From contig JAHLMK010000006.1 in NCBI GenBank assembly GCA_019915135.1, positions 868,001-932,000 of the forward strand: a DNA stretch of 64,000 bases, written 5' to 3'. The stretch comes from Strobilurus pachycystidiatus. Lineage: Eukaryota > Basidiomycota > Agaricomycetes > Agaricales > Physalacriaceae. The position numbers and the translations under genes were made by a program. A model generated the notes under the pieces. The model saw only the letters and a program-made list of their open reading frames with translations, searched no databases and was not told the DNA's origin. Positions 1 through 11,905 of the stretch are shown piece after piece. Position 1 is the first letter of the stretch. Each line of letters begins with the position of its first letter.

Positions 1-809
1 TCAAGGAAGGCGATCTGGCTTTGATGTATGTGGTCGGAGAGGAAGTAGATGGCGTTGGGATGAAGGCTGCTAGCAACATGGGACTCAAGTGGGACAACGT
101 AGTCTTTGGTGAACCTACCGAAGGAAAGCTCGCTCTCGGTCATAAGGTTCTTGTCTTTCCTCTCTCTTTTCCTTCCGGAATTCATGTTCTTTTCTGCAGG
201 GCATACTACTCTTTGAACTCTCATCGGCAGGCGTGGCATGCCACAGCGGATACCCACACCTTGGACGCTCCGCAAACCATTCCATGATATCCCTTCTGTC
301 CGATTTCTTGAAAATGGACATGCCTGCCGATGAACTGCTCGGACCGTCAACTATCAACATCGGCACTATTCATGGAGGCGAAGCTCGTATGTTCTTGTCT
401 TATGCTCCTCTGGACCAGAACTTAACTAGTCACAGCCAACATCTTGTCCCCGTCTGCATCAGCCACCGTTTCTATACGCGTTTCTACCGCGTTCGACGCG
501 CTCAAGGCCTCCGCTCTGGAAATAATTTCCCGGTATCCCCATATCAGTTATAAATTGCTGGCGGAGTATGGTCCGCCCAGGCTCCAGTCAGACGTGCCGG
601 GCTTCGACACAATCAACGTGGGCTTTGGTACAGACATTCCCTTCCTGACAGGACACGACGCACCGGAGATCATGAAGATTCTCTACGGGCCCGGCAGCAT
701 ATTCGTCGCCCACACTAGTAACGAGCACGTTTCCCTGGAGGCTCTGCAAAAGTGCAAGGATGGCTACAAGGCTTTGACCCTGTACTGTCTTGGAGTTGGC
801 CGCGGATAA
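1..809 (+). CDS. M20-family metallopeptidase (acetylornithine deacetylase-like), 5' partial
   Basis: C-terminal part of a zinc-dependent M20 aminoacylase/deacetylase; the start lies before the window. I read three exons: up to 146, 200-386 and 436-809, with GT-AG introns of 53 and 49 bases that keep frame. Visible family signatures are GEEVDG (catalytic base and metal-ligand glutamates), the dimerisation-domain segment ACHSGYPHLG, and near the end FGTDIPFL followed by AHTSNEHV, whose His fits a C-terminal metal ligand. The family hydrolyses N-acyl amino acids or small peptides; the exact substrate cannot be read here. The protein ends in CLGVGRG with no membrane segment. The family call is strong; choosing between ArgE-type deacetylase and general aminoacylase is inference. 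Confidence 0.88.
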
Positions 810-1076
810 CTATCTATCTCGAGAAACTGAATTTGAAGGAGGTCATTCCGAGATAAGGCGAGATTGTTCCTGAGCCGGAAATAGAGTGCGATCTTCGACG
901 TCGGACAGCGGCGGATGCGTCGGGCCAGGCCTTGTCAGGGGTCCTGCTTTGAAGCGCGATAGCACGAATAACACGATAGCACTGATAGGCATTCATCTTG
1001 CCGATCAGGGATTGGAGCTTGAGGCTTGCTAGGCGCGACGGTACATTCTTCCCACCTTTCACCAACCAGGACAACA

Positions 1077-2057
1077 ATGGCTAGTAACACGGAGAAGGAC
1101 AATGGTCATGCCTCTGTGCAGGTCACTTCCTTTGGCGGCGCCTTCTTCGGCTCAAAGTGTGTTCTTGGCGAAGCACCTTTCTATCGCCCCGAGGACAACA
1201 CCCTCCATTATGTCGATCCGCTCGCGAATCCCCCAGAGTTGCACATCCTCTCCCTCGACACGATGCATCTTCGAATCCTATCCTTGTCCGACAGCATCAG
1301 CGTCGCCTCTTTCCGCAAAGACCAGCCTGGTTACATCGGAGCGCGTCTCCTCGGCTTCGCCTTCATCGATGAACAGACAGGCGCCATCGAGAACCTCGCG
1401 TCAGTCCTCCCGGAATCGGCCCGCGGAAAGTTGCGCTTCAACGACGGTGCCTCCGACTCGAAGGGGCGATTCTGGGCGGGCACTATGGACCACCAGGCCA
1501 TGGCACTTCCTGTAACAGCCAATGCTGCGCCCGGTGGATGCCTCTTCCGCTACGACCCAGACGGGACCATCACCCAGCACGAGTCAGGCATATACTGCTC
1601 AAACGGCCTCGGTTGGTCGTCGGACAACAAAACCATGTACTTCAGCGACTCGTACGGTGGTGTTGTGTGGAAGTACGCATTTGATGAAGAGGCTGGGACT
1701 ATCAGCAATCGTTCGGTCTTCGTGGACTTTCGCTCTGACGCGATGAGCGAGAAGCATAGAGGCGGTGAGCCGGATGGGATGGTTTTGGACACGGAGGGCA
1801 ATATCTGGATGGCAGTGTGGGGGAAAGGATGTGTGTTATGTTATTCGCCGGAAGGAAAGTTGTTGCGCGAGATCGTCGCAGAAGGCGTCCCCTACTTGAC
1901 GTGCACTGGTTGGGTGGGCAAGGATCTGGGACTCTTGGTGTGCACTAGTGCCCATCGAAACGGTCTGGGAGGTGAACAGGGTGGAAAACTATTCATGGTA
2001 GATGCTGGTAAGCAGTGGGGCGTGAAAGGCGTTGAGAAGTTCAAATTTGCGGCGTAG
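1077..2057 (+). CDS. SMP-30/gluconolactonase/regucalcin-family protein
   Basis: A single-exon protein of 326 residues. I start at the ATG at 1077 because the SMP-30 fold begins soon after it; an upstream in-frame ATG at 1026 would add 17 unrelated residues. Family features in order: GEAPFYRPEDNTLHYVDP, where the Glu is the usual first metal ligand; LRFNDGASDSKGRFWAGTMD, the substrate/metal loop; SNGLGWSSDNKTMYFSDS, with the second Asn ligand; and DGMVLDTEGNIWMAVWGKG, with the catalytic/metal Asp. All expected ligands appear intact, so an active lactone hydrolase is likely, probably cytosolic since no signal peptide is visible. The substrate (gluconolactone or another sugar lactone) is not determined by sequence. 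Confidence 0.93.
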   Translation: MASNTEKDNGHASVQVTSFGGAFFGSKCVLGEAPFYRPEDNTLHYVDPLANPPELHILSLDTMHLRILSLSDSISVASFRKDQPGYIGARLLGFAFIDEQTGAIENLASVLPESARGKLRFNDGASDSKGRFWAGTMDHQAMALPVTANAAPGGCLFRYDPDGTITQHESGIYCSNGLGWSSDNKTMYFSDSYGGVVWKYAFDEEAGTISNRSVFVDFRSDAMSEKHRGGEPDGMVLDTEGNIWMAVWGKGCVLCYSPEGKLLREIVAEGVPYLTCTGWVGKDLGLLVCTSAHRNGLGGEQGGKLFMVDAGKQWGVKGVEKFKFAA

Positions 2058-2472
2058 AATATAGACATTTCGCTTGGCATTCAAAGTTCTTCAGTCTGAG
2101 TCTCAAATTTGAACGTCTTACTTAGGCCGCCGTGGACTAGACTTGCAATTGGAGCGTAGAATGGACAAACATATTGTTCCGACTCTGGGACTATAGCATA
2201 CGACTTAGGTCGCGGGCCGCCGGGGAAGTTCAGCGGACCTCTTCTCGGGTCATGCTCATATAATGAAGAACGTGCAGAGACTTACGCGCTGCAGCGGGTG
2301 CCTCTCCGCACCTCCAGGTTTTCTGTACAACCGGATCTTCTGGACAAGCTTCAACGTCGTCTGTATTAGATGATAAAAACCCCAAGGATAACATTCCAAT
2401 GTAACTAATGTAACTTTAATTCTATGATATACCTACCTACCTATGATATATATGCAAAATAAACATAGCCCT
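2058..2472. other. Intergenic, convergent gene ends
   Basis: Lies between the converging 3' ends of the SMP-30 gene and the UNC93-like gene. I see no ORF or repeat. The stretch is AT-rich towards 2380-2460 (run of TA/TATA), consistent with polyadenylation regions from both sides. Confidence 0.5.
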
Positions 2473-4284
2473 TCAGGCGTTCTCCCCCTCCCGCTTGTCA
2501 GCTGGATACATCTCAATTTCCGCCCTCTCCTCCGGAACGGAGCTGGTGTGATTCGTGACGCGCATGATCACCAGCGGGAGGAGGACGACCATCGAACCGG
2601 CAGTAAGACCCCAGTACGAGCCGAACATATCAACGTACGGCTTCTTCTGCGAATCCAGGTTGAAGACAATCGACGCGCCAGCAGCGCCGAAGACTTTGTA
2701 GAAGGCAGCGTACATGGAGAGGACAAGGGGGTCGTTGGAGAGACAGCCCATGATCCAGTAGGCGTAGCATTGCCTGTGCAAGTCCTAGTTAATGGAACTG
2801 AGAATGAGAGAAGCAGAAAGAACGAACCAAAGACCATCTAGCAAGCCATAGAAGCAGTACAGCGCGATGTATGCGCGAGAACGGCTGTCTGTAATATCCA
2901 TAACATCGTACGCGACGCCTCGTTTCGACTCTTTGAATGGGAATACACCAGCGATGAGGATGGCGTTTAGCACCACAAACATGAAGACCCAGCCCTATAA
3001 GACGACAATGAGCCTCGTAGATTTGATGGTGCTGAAATTGACGTACAGCAATGGCACGAGTCCTACGCGTGAAACGCTTCGTATCCAATGCCAGACCGAG
3101 CAAGCTTGCTCCCACCAATGTTGCCAGGTTGTACCAGATACTGTTGAAGCCCTGATAAAGACGAGTGAGTGAGTCAACACACAAGACAACTAACACAGCT
3201 AGACTCGGCTCACCCTGCTCCGAACGTTGAAGAAGTACGAGTTATAATCGTTCGCCTGATACGGAATGTACCACAGCCCACAGAAGGAATACGGGAAGAA
3301 GAGTACAATGAACGGCTCCCTCTTCAGCGCCTTGGGGAGGTTCTTCAATTCCGTCATGAGCGAACTGGACTGGTTCAAGAACACTTTCGACCCGTCGTCG
3401 CGGATGACCTCCGAGGGGCGGACCAAGAAGATGGCAAAGAGCGAGCCGCACATCATGAGGATGAAGAGGGCGATGTACGTTCCGTCGCGCACTGTACCGG
3501 AGTCGTTGCCGTGCCAGTTGTCGACGGTGGGGATGATGGAGCCCACGACGGCGCCCATGGACCAGATTGCCCAGAAGAGCGCTATGTAGGAGCCTGAGGC
3601 ATACACGGTGTCAGCTTGAAACGATTTGTGGAGGCATTAAGGACGAACGCACCCTTCTGGTTCTCAGTGGGATACGACATCAAGATGGTGCCCTCAGCTG
3701 TCCAAAAGAGAGCCGCGGCAACACCACAGGCGGCACCACCAAAGAGGACGAAGCCGTCGTTGGCTGTATGGTTATAACACTAGGATGAGTGAGTCAGATA
3801 ACAATCACTACTACACCCATTCGAGTCAACGCACCCAGAAAGACGCAGCATACATCGCATACCCCACACCACCGAAGCCCAAAGTGATCTTGGGGCCCAG
3901 ATAGTTGCATATAGGTCCTGAAACCAGGGCAACGACCGCGAACAGAGCGTACAACACGGTGTTGGAGTTGTCAGCGGTAGTGGCGTCGACCTGGCCTGCT
4001 CCGCCGAGGGAGGCCATGACGTTGAACATGCCTAGAGAAATGTTGTCAGGAAATGTAGGTTGTATGTGAGTGCTATGAAGCGCACCGACGACCAGGAAAC
4101 ATATGAAGCCGATCAGGACTGTCTGGAAGAGCGTCGAGCGGTCTGCAATGGGCGGTTAGTTATATAGTGCTGTAAGGACGGTATCGGACGACGACGTACA
4201 AGGCGGCACGGAAATGGGACCCAGCTTCCGCCACTTTGGCGCCTCGTGAACGGAGGCATTGCTATGTTTCTCGACGTCAGACAT
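2473..4284 (-). CDS. UNC93-like major facilitator membrane protein
   Basis: Multi-exon gene; start ATG at 4284 gives MSDVEKHSNASVHEAPKWRK. Exon 1 ends at 4200, and the next exon continues in frame as YRSTLFQTVLIGFICFLVV, the first membrane helix. Later exons add typical UNC93/DUF895 segments: MFNVMASLGGAGQVD, FGGVGYAMYAASF, SYIALFWAIWSMGAVVGS, FLVRPSEVIRDDGSKV, and a C-terminal set of helices ending at 2473 with a charged tail. About eleven to twelve membrane spans can be seen, as expected for MFS proteins. In fungi this family is widespread, and its transported substrate is unknown to me. It converges with the SMP-30 gene; nothing suggests co-regulation. Internal exon limits are approximate. 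Confidence 0.88.
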
Positions 4285-5503
4285 GGTTGACCAGACCAGG
4301 ACCAGGGCTTCCAAGGATTTTCAAACCTCGATAGATTGGGGTTATAAGTGTAAACCATGTCTTATCGAACCCTGATTTGCCTATCTGGATAGCGGTCCGC
4401 TTCGTAGGTATGTCTGGACGCGTCGCGTCTCTTTTTGAAATAGGTATCCAAGGCTTATCGAAGGCTTATCAGCAGACCGTTCTTTTCTTGAGACGGACGG
4501 CCGTACATGACTGATGACTCTGGGCGTTGCGAAATTGATTCTCAACGAACCGACAGGGGACCTGTCAAAGCGATAGCTGTACAACGCCACGATGAATCTT
4601 GCGAAAATTGGAGGTAGAGAAACACGAACCTTGTTCATTGAGTATGTAGTACCAATCAAAGTCAAAAAGCCTACCCAGGGTTCACGACAGGTAATTCTGC
4701 AAGTCGCGTATCAGGGTGAGCGATGCACGCGACCGCGTTGACTCAATTCTCAGGCATTGAGGGCCGAGGCAAATGATGCACCAATAGTCATCCATATTAC
4801 CAGTCATCCATCACCCTTTTATCCTCTTTCTCCTTCACAGCCGTTATGCTGTTCATGAAGACCAACAACGCCCATCCATAACCACTTCTCTTCGACATCC
4901 TCGCTCCATCCTACGCCGGTTCCTATGCTCGACAACCTGTTTACGCTCAGCCCTCGTAGATAATTCGACACCTGGGGGGTGGAGGCCACAAGAAACGATA
5001 GATAGCAGATAGCGTGCAGTCGAGCCTTCGTCACTGTGCGAGAGGATGAAGACTTTGCGGCGCTGATACCCAAACGGGTGCGGCCGTGGAGATCGGCGTG
5101 ATAAAAGCCACGGGGAGGTGTGGGGAAGGATGGAAGGGAGTCACTGGAAAGGTGGGCGAAAAGCAGGATCCGACGTGGACGTTGAAGAGGTAAGTCAAGG
5201 TCGCTATGTAGGTTTGGAGAGCTGCCTGTGATTGAATGCTGATCTCCCAGGCTCAAATCAATCTGCAACTCTTCAAGCAGCATTGTGACGGGCTGAACGA
5301 ATTCGAGGGCCACAAGTCGTGTTTGACACCACACATATACGACAAAGAGTCCCAGCTGATGGGCGGCGCGACGAGATTCTAAGCGGCGGATAGAAAGCAC
5401 TTTGGCTATGTGTAGCCCAAGGTGGGACGAGTGCTGGTGTTTCAATAGCGCGTGCGCGGGTAGGAAGTGACGGAGGGTTTCAAGTACACGATGAGAACGG
5501 CGT
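4285..5503. other. Long non-coding stretch
   Basis: About 1.2 kb between the 5' end of the UNC93-like gene and the 3' end of the next minus-strand gene. A long open frame enters it from the right (to 4819), but beyond 5504 its translation is rich in His, Arg, Leu and Cys with no recognisable pattern, so I treat it as chance. No repeat or RNA gene seen. Confidence 0.4.
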
Positions 5504-6228
5504 TTATGTTTGAGGACTCTCCGTTGGCGGAGACAGTACTCTCGCTGAGGAACGTTGAATTGTTGTGGAATATGCCAATTGGGAGAACACGTACAATGCT
5601 TCCAGCCCACTTCGTGTCCATTTTCCATCTGCGGCTCGAGGAACCCTCTGAATTTCCATGGCCACGTCTCCGCGGCTTCAGCGAGCTTCACGCTTTGGTC
5701 CTGCGCCCACCGCATGCCGTATCCCTCCTCAATCCGGACCTCGTACACCAAAACACTGTGCGGAAGATAATGCAAATTCCTCCACGTCGCCTCGTTGGTG
5801 ATCTTCCAAAACAACACCAGAGCCCGTTCGTTGATCGTGCTGACGGACCCAGAGGCATGGCCCCACCAGCCTTTAGGATCGTCAGGCGACTGTGAGCGTG
5901 TGGAATGCTTCGACCACGCCCGCGCGCCGACGGTGAGTCCGCCTTTGCCAGCGTTGTGCAGCTGGGTGAAGGCGTCCAGGCAGACGTCTACACTCGGTGG
6001 CTCGGCACCCAACGCAGAGCCGGTCGTGTATGCGAGGCCGTAGGAGAGGTGTTTGGCGAGCAATGGCTCTGACCGCTGCAGGTTATGGAGGTTGGCGCGT
6101 TTCTGAGCTGTGCCCGGGAGCTCCTGCATGCCATGGCAGTGGGGCGTGGGGATGTCGATGGGGGTGCGCCCGATGGGCTCAAAATACCAGAAAAAGAGCC
6201 GATATATGTATGAAAGTAGAGAAAACAT
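5504..6228 (-). CDS. Conserved-looking small protein with hydrophobic N-terminus, function unknown
   Basis: I start at the ATG at 6228 (MFSLLSYIYRLFFWYFEP), a hydrophobic, aromatic leader that may anchor the protein or act as a signal. Exon 1 ends at 5595 before GTACGT. A 50-base intron to CTCAG joins exon 2 (5544-5504) in frame and ends in SPPTESPQT, giving about 224 residues. The middle has composition expected of a folded protein, with motifs such as KGWWGHASGS, INERALVLFWK and GYGMRWAQDQS. I do not recognise a family with certainty; the pattern looks like a fungal uncharacterised protein. The open frame runs on past the donor site without a stop, which would mislead an ORF-only annotation into a 515-residue protein. 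The position of exon 2 is inference. Confidence 0.55.
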
Positions 6229-6559
6229 GCCTGTCAACTCGTTGACATTGTGAGAGAGCAACTTGCTTTGTCGCTGTACATGTTTGGCGCGCATCAGGCG
6301 CGTTACCTCGGAACAGGACCCGCCAAGAACTACTATACCTGTATTGGCTGCTACGTAGTGATGCAATCTATAACGTGTCCACCAAAAAAAAAAAAAGAAC
6401 TACTATACCGTATAGGTCTACACTCCTCTATCGTCAAGAAACAAGACATATTTGACTAGCCCACAGTGTTCACCAGTGTTCACCGTCTGAATCTAATACG
6501 ACCGTGTGCGTGATTTTTGTCCAGTGCGCATGAGATGCAATTAATCTAAAGCTCTATCA
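6229..6559. other. Intergenic with short A-tract
   Basis: No coding signal. It contains a run of about 12 A residues near 6384-6396 and a repeated word (actactatacc) on either side of it. Nothing else stands out. Confidence 0.4.
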
Positions 6560-7463
6560 TTATGTGTGCTCAGGACCGAGCATAGGAACGTCCATGTCCG
6601 TTGTAGAGGATACGAAAGACTCGTATAGGTATATAATTCCAAAGAGTAAAAATAGCGTTGCTCCGCCCAAGGTCACTGACGAACCAAATGAGGACACGAA
6701 CCCACGAACACAGCAGAGCGACTTACCATGCTTGACGGAGATTTTTGTAGAGACGTAGCGCCCACCGACAACGGCAAGAGCGGTGCAGCAACTGTGGCCG
6801 ATTATGGTGCCTAATGACACGATATATATGTTCTAAAGTAGGGATTCAGCGAGGTCAGGAGGGTATGGTCGAATCACACACATGTGCTGCACCGAGTGCG
6901 ATGGTCGCAATCTGGCTGCGGTCGCCCCACTCGCCGAGGAACGTAAGAGCAAACGACTGCACGAACACGGGCCCAAAGAACAAGCTGCAGAAATTCCTCG
7001 CGCCCTGTATGAACGACGAAGGCCGGCCGGCGGGTACGTCGCGTTGCTGTCGCCCAGCTTCCATGTCCTCCAGAGGAATAGCACCGTCGTGCGCCGCGTC
7101 GTCGCCCTCGATCTCCTCCTCCGCCTCGCGCATCTCCTCGGTGATCTTCTCGTTCCCCGCCTTCATCTGGCGGCCCTCCATGACCATCTTGGCGCCAAAT
7201 ACGAGAAACAGCATGCCCGCCAGGGCCTGTGTCCAGCGGCGCGGGATGAGCGAGGGAAGGACGTGTCCCATGGCTGCGGAGAGGATGGACATGACGACCA
7301 GGGAGCCAAACGCGCCGAGGAAGACAGTCATTCGTGGGTGGCGCATGGCGAGGATGGCGGCGATGAGGAATGTCTTGTCGCCGATTTCGCTGACTATTAT
7401 CATGGCGAAGGACTGTATGAGGGCCTGCATAGAGTCCTCGCCGCCAGCGTTGACTGCGGGCAT
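6560..7463 (-). CDS. GDT1: Gdt1/TMEM165-family (UPF0016) Ca2+/Mn2+ transporter
   Basis: Three exons read by eye: 7463-6882, 6832-6727 and 6675-6560, totalling 267 codons. The family has two homologous halves, each with a Glu-x-Gly-Asp-Lys/Arg-Thr/Ser motif that forms the cation site; both are here (EIGDKT near residue 25 and EWGDRS near residue 175). About six membrane helices flank an acidic, glutamate-rich cytosolic loop (EEMREAEEEIEGDD). The known role is Golgi or vacuolar-type exchange of H+ for Ca2+/Mn2+, supporting glycosylation. No long N-terminal signal is seen, unlike some family members, so an upstream exon is possible. The family call is firm and the subcellular site is inferred from relatives. 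Confidence 0.94.
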
Positions 7464-9233
7464 CCTACGTGTCAGTTGGCGAGTGACTGCAGGTCGCCTA
7501 GCGGGTCAAGAAAGAGCGAGATGGTGCAGTTGAACTGAAGAGTCGCCTTGGATGGTTAAGTTTGCATGAACTTGGCAGGAAGGATGAACAGACCTCGAAG
7601 TAAGTGATCGTCAGAGGGAAATGACATTTGGTCTATTGAATTGCCAAACAATAAACAAAGCAGCACTGCCTCCGGTATTGAGGCTTCAACACAACTCCAA
7701 CAGGTCTCTAAAAGCCATGCTGGTTCACCTTATTCAAAGGCTGCCATCTGCTGTATGATGTACTTTCACTGTAGTCTAGCCTCGGCGATCAGTACTTGGC
7801 CCGTGCCGTGTCTGAATGAATGAAAGCGGTTACGAGCAAGTGAACAATGAACGTGCTGATCGTTTCCTGAGCTAACGCTCTAACTAATACTATATGTATA
7901 CGCTTTGGCGATCTTGTATACATATAGGGTTCAATATATGGTATATATTGTATATAGTGTTGCATACCTACAGTACCGTCTTGATTCACTTTTTACGACA
8001 ATTTGGAGCATTCGAAGACTCTGATAGTGCAGCGAGACTAACTTAACTGCAGATATCCTGGTGTGTGTCATCAGCTCATAGCGCGTGCTTCCCGGTCTAT
8101 TGGCGTCTGTCGTCCAATCCTGCATGCCGTGTTGAAGTTGTGGCGCACAGTGGCGGCATCACAGTACTATGCTGACCGATAGTAGTTTCTCTCTCAGGTG
8201 TCCAAGAACCATACTAGAGCTCCACATTCGACCCAAATCTCCCGCCACTGCGGGAGTTGTAAGCAGCAAGATAAGTATGTAGGCGTCGGGACAAGGTGAG
8301 CCGAGGACTTGGGGTTGCCTTATTGGTCACCGACTTTGATCGTGCCGCTTTTGGCCCAGTCGGACTGCGAGAGTCGGAGATGTGTCCCAGTAATCAATGT
8401 GTATAGTAGCTTGGTAAAATACTGAGACAGCAATAGGCTGGTAGCAGGGCACAACTATATGTACTGAGAACTATACCATATATATAACCACTTTTCGCCA
8501 GCAGGTCGTATACAGATACGTAAAATTATACAGTTCAATCGTATATACATACAATCATGAGTTGGAGCCTTGGAACTTTCCTCCACTGATAAGCAACCTT
8601 TGAAGGCGATGCACTGGTAGCTGTGCCCTGATACCCGGACGAGAGCAGCGCTGAAACAGGCGCTTGAACAAGGGCTCTCTGAGTCGATGATGGTGTTTTC
8701 CTGTGGCGCACTCAGAAGAACAAGAACCTCACGGCGTGCCACATCAGAGTGTCGTACACCGATTGTCCGACTTGGATACTCTTCAGTAGTTCTTTGACCT
8801 AATCTCTGGCTTCCGAGGTTTTCGGAGAGACGGGATGTCCTTCTTGGGCGGCAATATAAAGCGTCTCGAAGAAGTTAGTTACTTGGATATACCTCCTGGT
8901 ACCTTACAGTTATTGCGCTAGCGCTCCAAACAACCTCTCCGTATGTCTCTGCCAGATCTCTGCTTGCATCTGTGCATGCTACGCGGACAGGCATGGTTCT
9001 CAATATTATGTAGGGCTTGTATCAGTGTACAACCTGAAGGCGTCGCGTTACACGCGCGACCATTCATACTTGTTTGTTCCCACGATCCCAGGCGCCTGCT
9101 TATGCAGCTCTAGGCTTATGCATCATTGTCATGCGCGTAATGATCTCTACCTCATGATGGTTCATAAGCAGGCGCGATGATCTTCTATAGAGTAAAAGAC
9201 TAGTGTTGCAGCCCCCGCTTTATCTCCACTGCA
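7464..9233. other. Large intergenic region between divergent genes
   Basis: About 1.8 kb between the divergent GDT1 and transcription-factor genes. It is AT-rich, with alternating TA-rich tracts near 7885-7960 and 8455-8550. Short frames here have no protein-like pattern. It probably holds the promoters of both genes. I found no terminal repeats or coding remnant that would prove a decayed transposon. Confidence 0.4.
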
Positions 9234-11905
9234 ATGCCTCCCGCGGACTCGGGCAAAGCACTCTCTCGAGCGCGACACAAAGGCAATGTGCCTAAACTGC
9301 CTCAGACAAATCCCTGTCCTCTCTGTCCTGGAAAGTTCACCAGAATAAACCATCTCCAGCGACATCTTTTATCGCGTGCGTCACGGTACTCCCTTGATTG
9401 TTGACGCAATCTTGAATCTGACTGGTCGCTCTATTTGTGAACAGACGCCAACGAACGGTCCCACAAATGCGAGGCGAGTTGGCGTGTCCGTATTAGAACT
9501 GCCCTCTCATTCATCATGGTTCCAGTCCTGCAATGCTGAATTCACACGACGCGATCTCTTGACGCGGCATCACAGGAGCTGTACTGGCCCGTACGTCGCT
9601 GTTCGCCCACCATCGCCTCTCTTCACTTCCCTAAAAAAACCATAGTGGTGAGCCGCTATCTCGTCGAAAGTCGTGTGAGGTACCGTACACGTATACATCC
9701 TCCCTCGCCTCGCGCTAACAATAGTATGATCAGGCTTGTGCCGCAGGCAAAATCAAGTGCGACTTGCAGGTTCCGTGCTCAGCGTGCACCATTCGAGGAA
9801 AGGTGTGCCACTTCCGCAATGCTACCAGACCGTCTTCTGCGAAAGACCGTGACAAACCCTCCGGGCTCAAGAAGAAGAAGAAGTCCTCCCCCGACTCACT
9901 GGATGTGGCTTCGTCGATTTCTGGCGCGTTGTCTGATTTGCCGCCCTCTGAGTCTCAATCAGAGGCATCAACTTCATCGCTAGCCTTGCAGCTCTCTGGC
10001 GAGTCGGCGACCCACTTCGAACCTTCAGACTTTGCCGAACTGTCACAATCCTCTATGTTCTTCGGGGTTCCTCTTGACAGCTTTGTCCTCCAGGTCCGTA
10101 TACCCTTTCTACGATTGTTGCAAACTTGACGGTAACTCAGAACCTTTCCGGGCGTCAGAACTCGAACACTTTGCCGGTGCTAACGACTATGGCATCCCCG
10201 ACCTTGTTTCCTCGAAGGTCTATTGCTTCCGTTACTGGTCAAAACTTTTCAGATCAAGAGCTGGACCATTTCAGTACGTGTTTCGTCCTTGCTGACTAGA
10301 CTCTGGAACTAAATTTATCCACGACAGTGCAATTGTGCTTTGATAGATTCTCATCACAGATACCTATAATCCATCGTGGAACGTGGACCGAAGTCAACAA
10401 GCCACTTCTTCTGATCCGCACTATGCAGGCTTGTGGCGCACTTTATGTGAACACAAAGAAAGCGAACCTCTTTGTATCAGAAACTATAGCGTATGTGCGA
10501 GATGTTATACTCGGGGAATTGGTATGTCCGAATTCCGTTCTGCGAAATCTTCCTCACCTGTTGATAGACTGAAGCTGCCACGTCCGATGCGCAGCGAGTC
10601 GACCATCTCTTGCAGGCCATTGTCCTGTTACAGATGGTCGAACTACATCACGAGAACCAGGCTTGTCGAGATTCCTCGACTATTTGGCATGGCATGTTAG
10701 CCATGGTGAGTGGATTTTCCCAATGCCTTTGGACGCACGGGCCGCTAATGCTAAGAATCGTGAAGATGATTAGACACACGAATGCTATCGAGCGACTCAA
10801 AAACTGGCAGGCCCCAACGATGATGGACGACCTTTGTAGTCTAGACGACGCCTGGAAGCAGTGGGCATGTTACGAATCGTTGAAACGGTGATTTCCTTCA
10901 TGACGCGGCGCACGTCTACAGTCATGACTGACCCTAATCGCAGTGTACTACTTGTGGCACATCTCTTGGACGCGGGACACTGCGTCCTGGTTCCTGGCAT
11001 GGCATCGGTTTTTCAAACCGTCGAATTCGACTTGAACCTTCCCTGCGAAGAGTCTTTATGGCAGGCTCCTAGTGCCAAAGACTGGTATGCCACTTTTGGT
11101 GCCCCTTCACCATTCAATTCTCGCCTAGCCGGCGTGCCAACATGGCAAGCCCTCGCCTCTCTCCAGCGACCTATCTCCCCGAGCCAACCTCCGTCAGACA
11201 CCCTTCTTCTCAACAAGTTCTCCTTGTTCATTCTCCTAAGCGTCGTGATCCTCCGCAGGCTGTACGCCCGCCTGCACATCAAGTACGGCAGGAACGTCTA
11301 CAACATTGCCGACGGTTACCAATGCGAGGCATTCCTCGCAGAGTTCGGACTCATGCTGCAGAACTGGATGCTCATGTGGATGCAGAACGCGGCTTCGACG
11401 CAGCTTGGCGGTGGCGAGAATCTGCCCTTTTTCTTTGATGCGCTGCCGTTTTATTTTCTAGCGCAGGTGACGCTGTGGTCGCTGCGTTCAAAGAACGCGG
11501 GTTGGATTGGGAAGATGACGCAGCAGAACAGGTTCCTCGTGGTAAATGAGTGGTTGCGCCGCATTCGGGTCTTCCTCAAGACCAATGACATACCCCCGGA
11601 TCTCTGGCACGAGTTGATGGTCATATACCAACAGGTGGGAGATGTCGAGTTTAGGTTCTCGCTTGGCTTGTCGAGCGGATTGGTATCTTTCTTCCCAGAT
11701 TGTTAGGATACTTACTACTTACTCACGTTGTACAAGTGTACGATACCAAACCACCGTGGTTTACTACACATACATGACTTCCTTCGCTACTTGTAAATAC
11801 ACACAGCCCTTCGCCGACCTCGCGCTCATCGGGTCCGCCATCGAGAACGTCGGCGACACGCTCGACCGTGTACTCGCATACGTCCGCTCCGTCTCTGTAA
11901 CATGA
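9234..11905 (+). CDS. Fungal transcription factor with C2H2 fingers plus Zn2Cys6 cluster
   Basis: Start ATG at 9234. After splicing, finger 1 reads CPLC, 12 residues, then HLLSH (perfect C2H2); finger 2 reads CESC, 12 residues, then HHRSC (C2HC). A small exon (about 9644-9675) supplies SRRKSCE, joined to ACAAGKIKC to complete a binuclear zinc cluster, CEACAAGKIKC followed by PCSACTIRGKVC. A lysine-rich stretch after it may be a nuclear signal. The long C-terminal part (about 10120-11905) is the fungal-specific middle homology region, with motifs such as QIPIIHRGTW and the last exon PFADLALIGSAIENVG. Most introns are near 50 bases; one appears to use a GC donor (GAG|GCGAGT at about 9472). Likely a DNA-binding regulator of unknown targets. 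Confidence 0.85.

Noticed and set aside
4819..6366. Single 515-codon minus-strand ORF
   Set aside because: Only 6228-5595 looks like protein; the rest is an open read-through past a good GTACGT donor, and the sequence after it lacks protein-like pattern.
6814..7538. Long plus-strand frames over the GDT1 gene
   Set aside because: They are antisense to a clearly conserved transporter with both signature motifs on the minus strand.
7885..7960. TA-rich tract as a replication origin or microsatellite
   Set aside because: Irregular TA/TATA sequence without a clean repeat unit or other origin feature.
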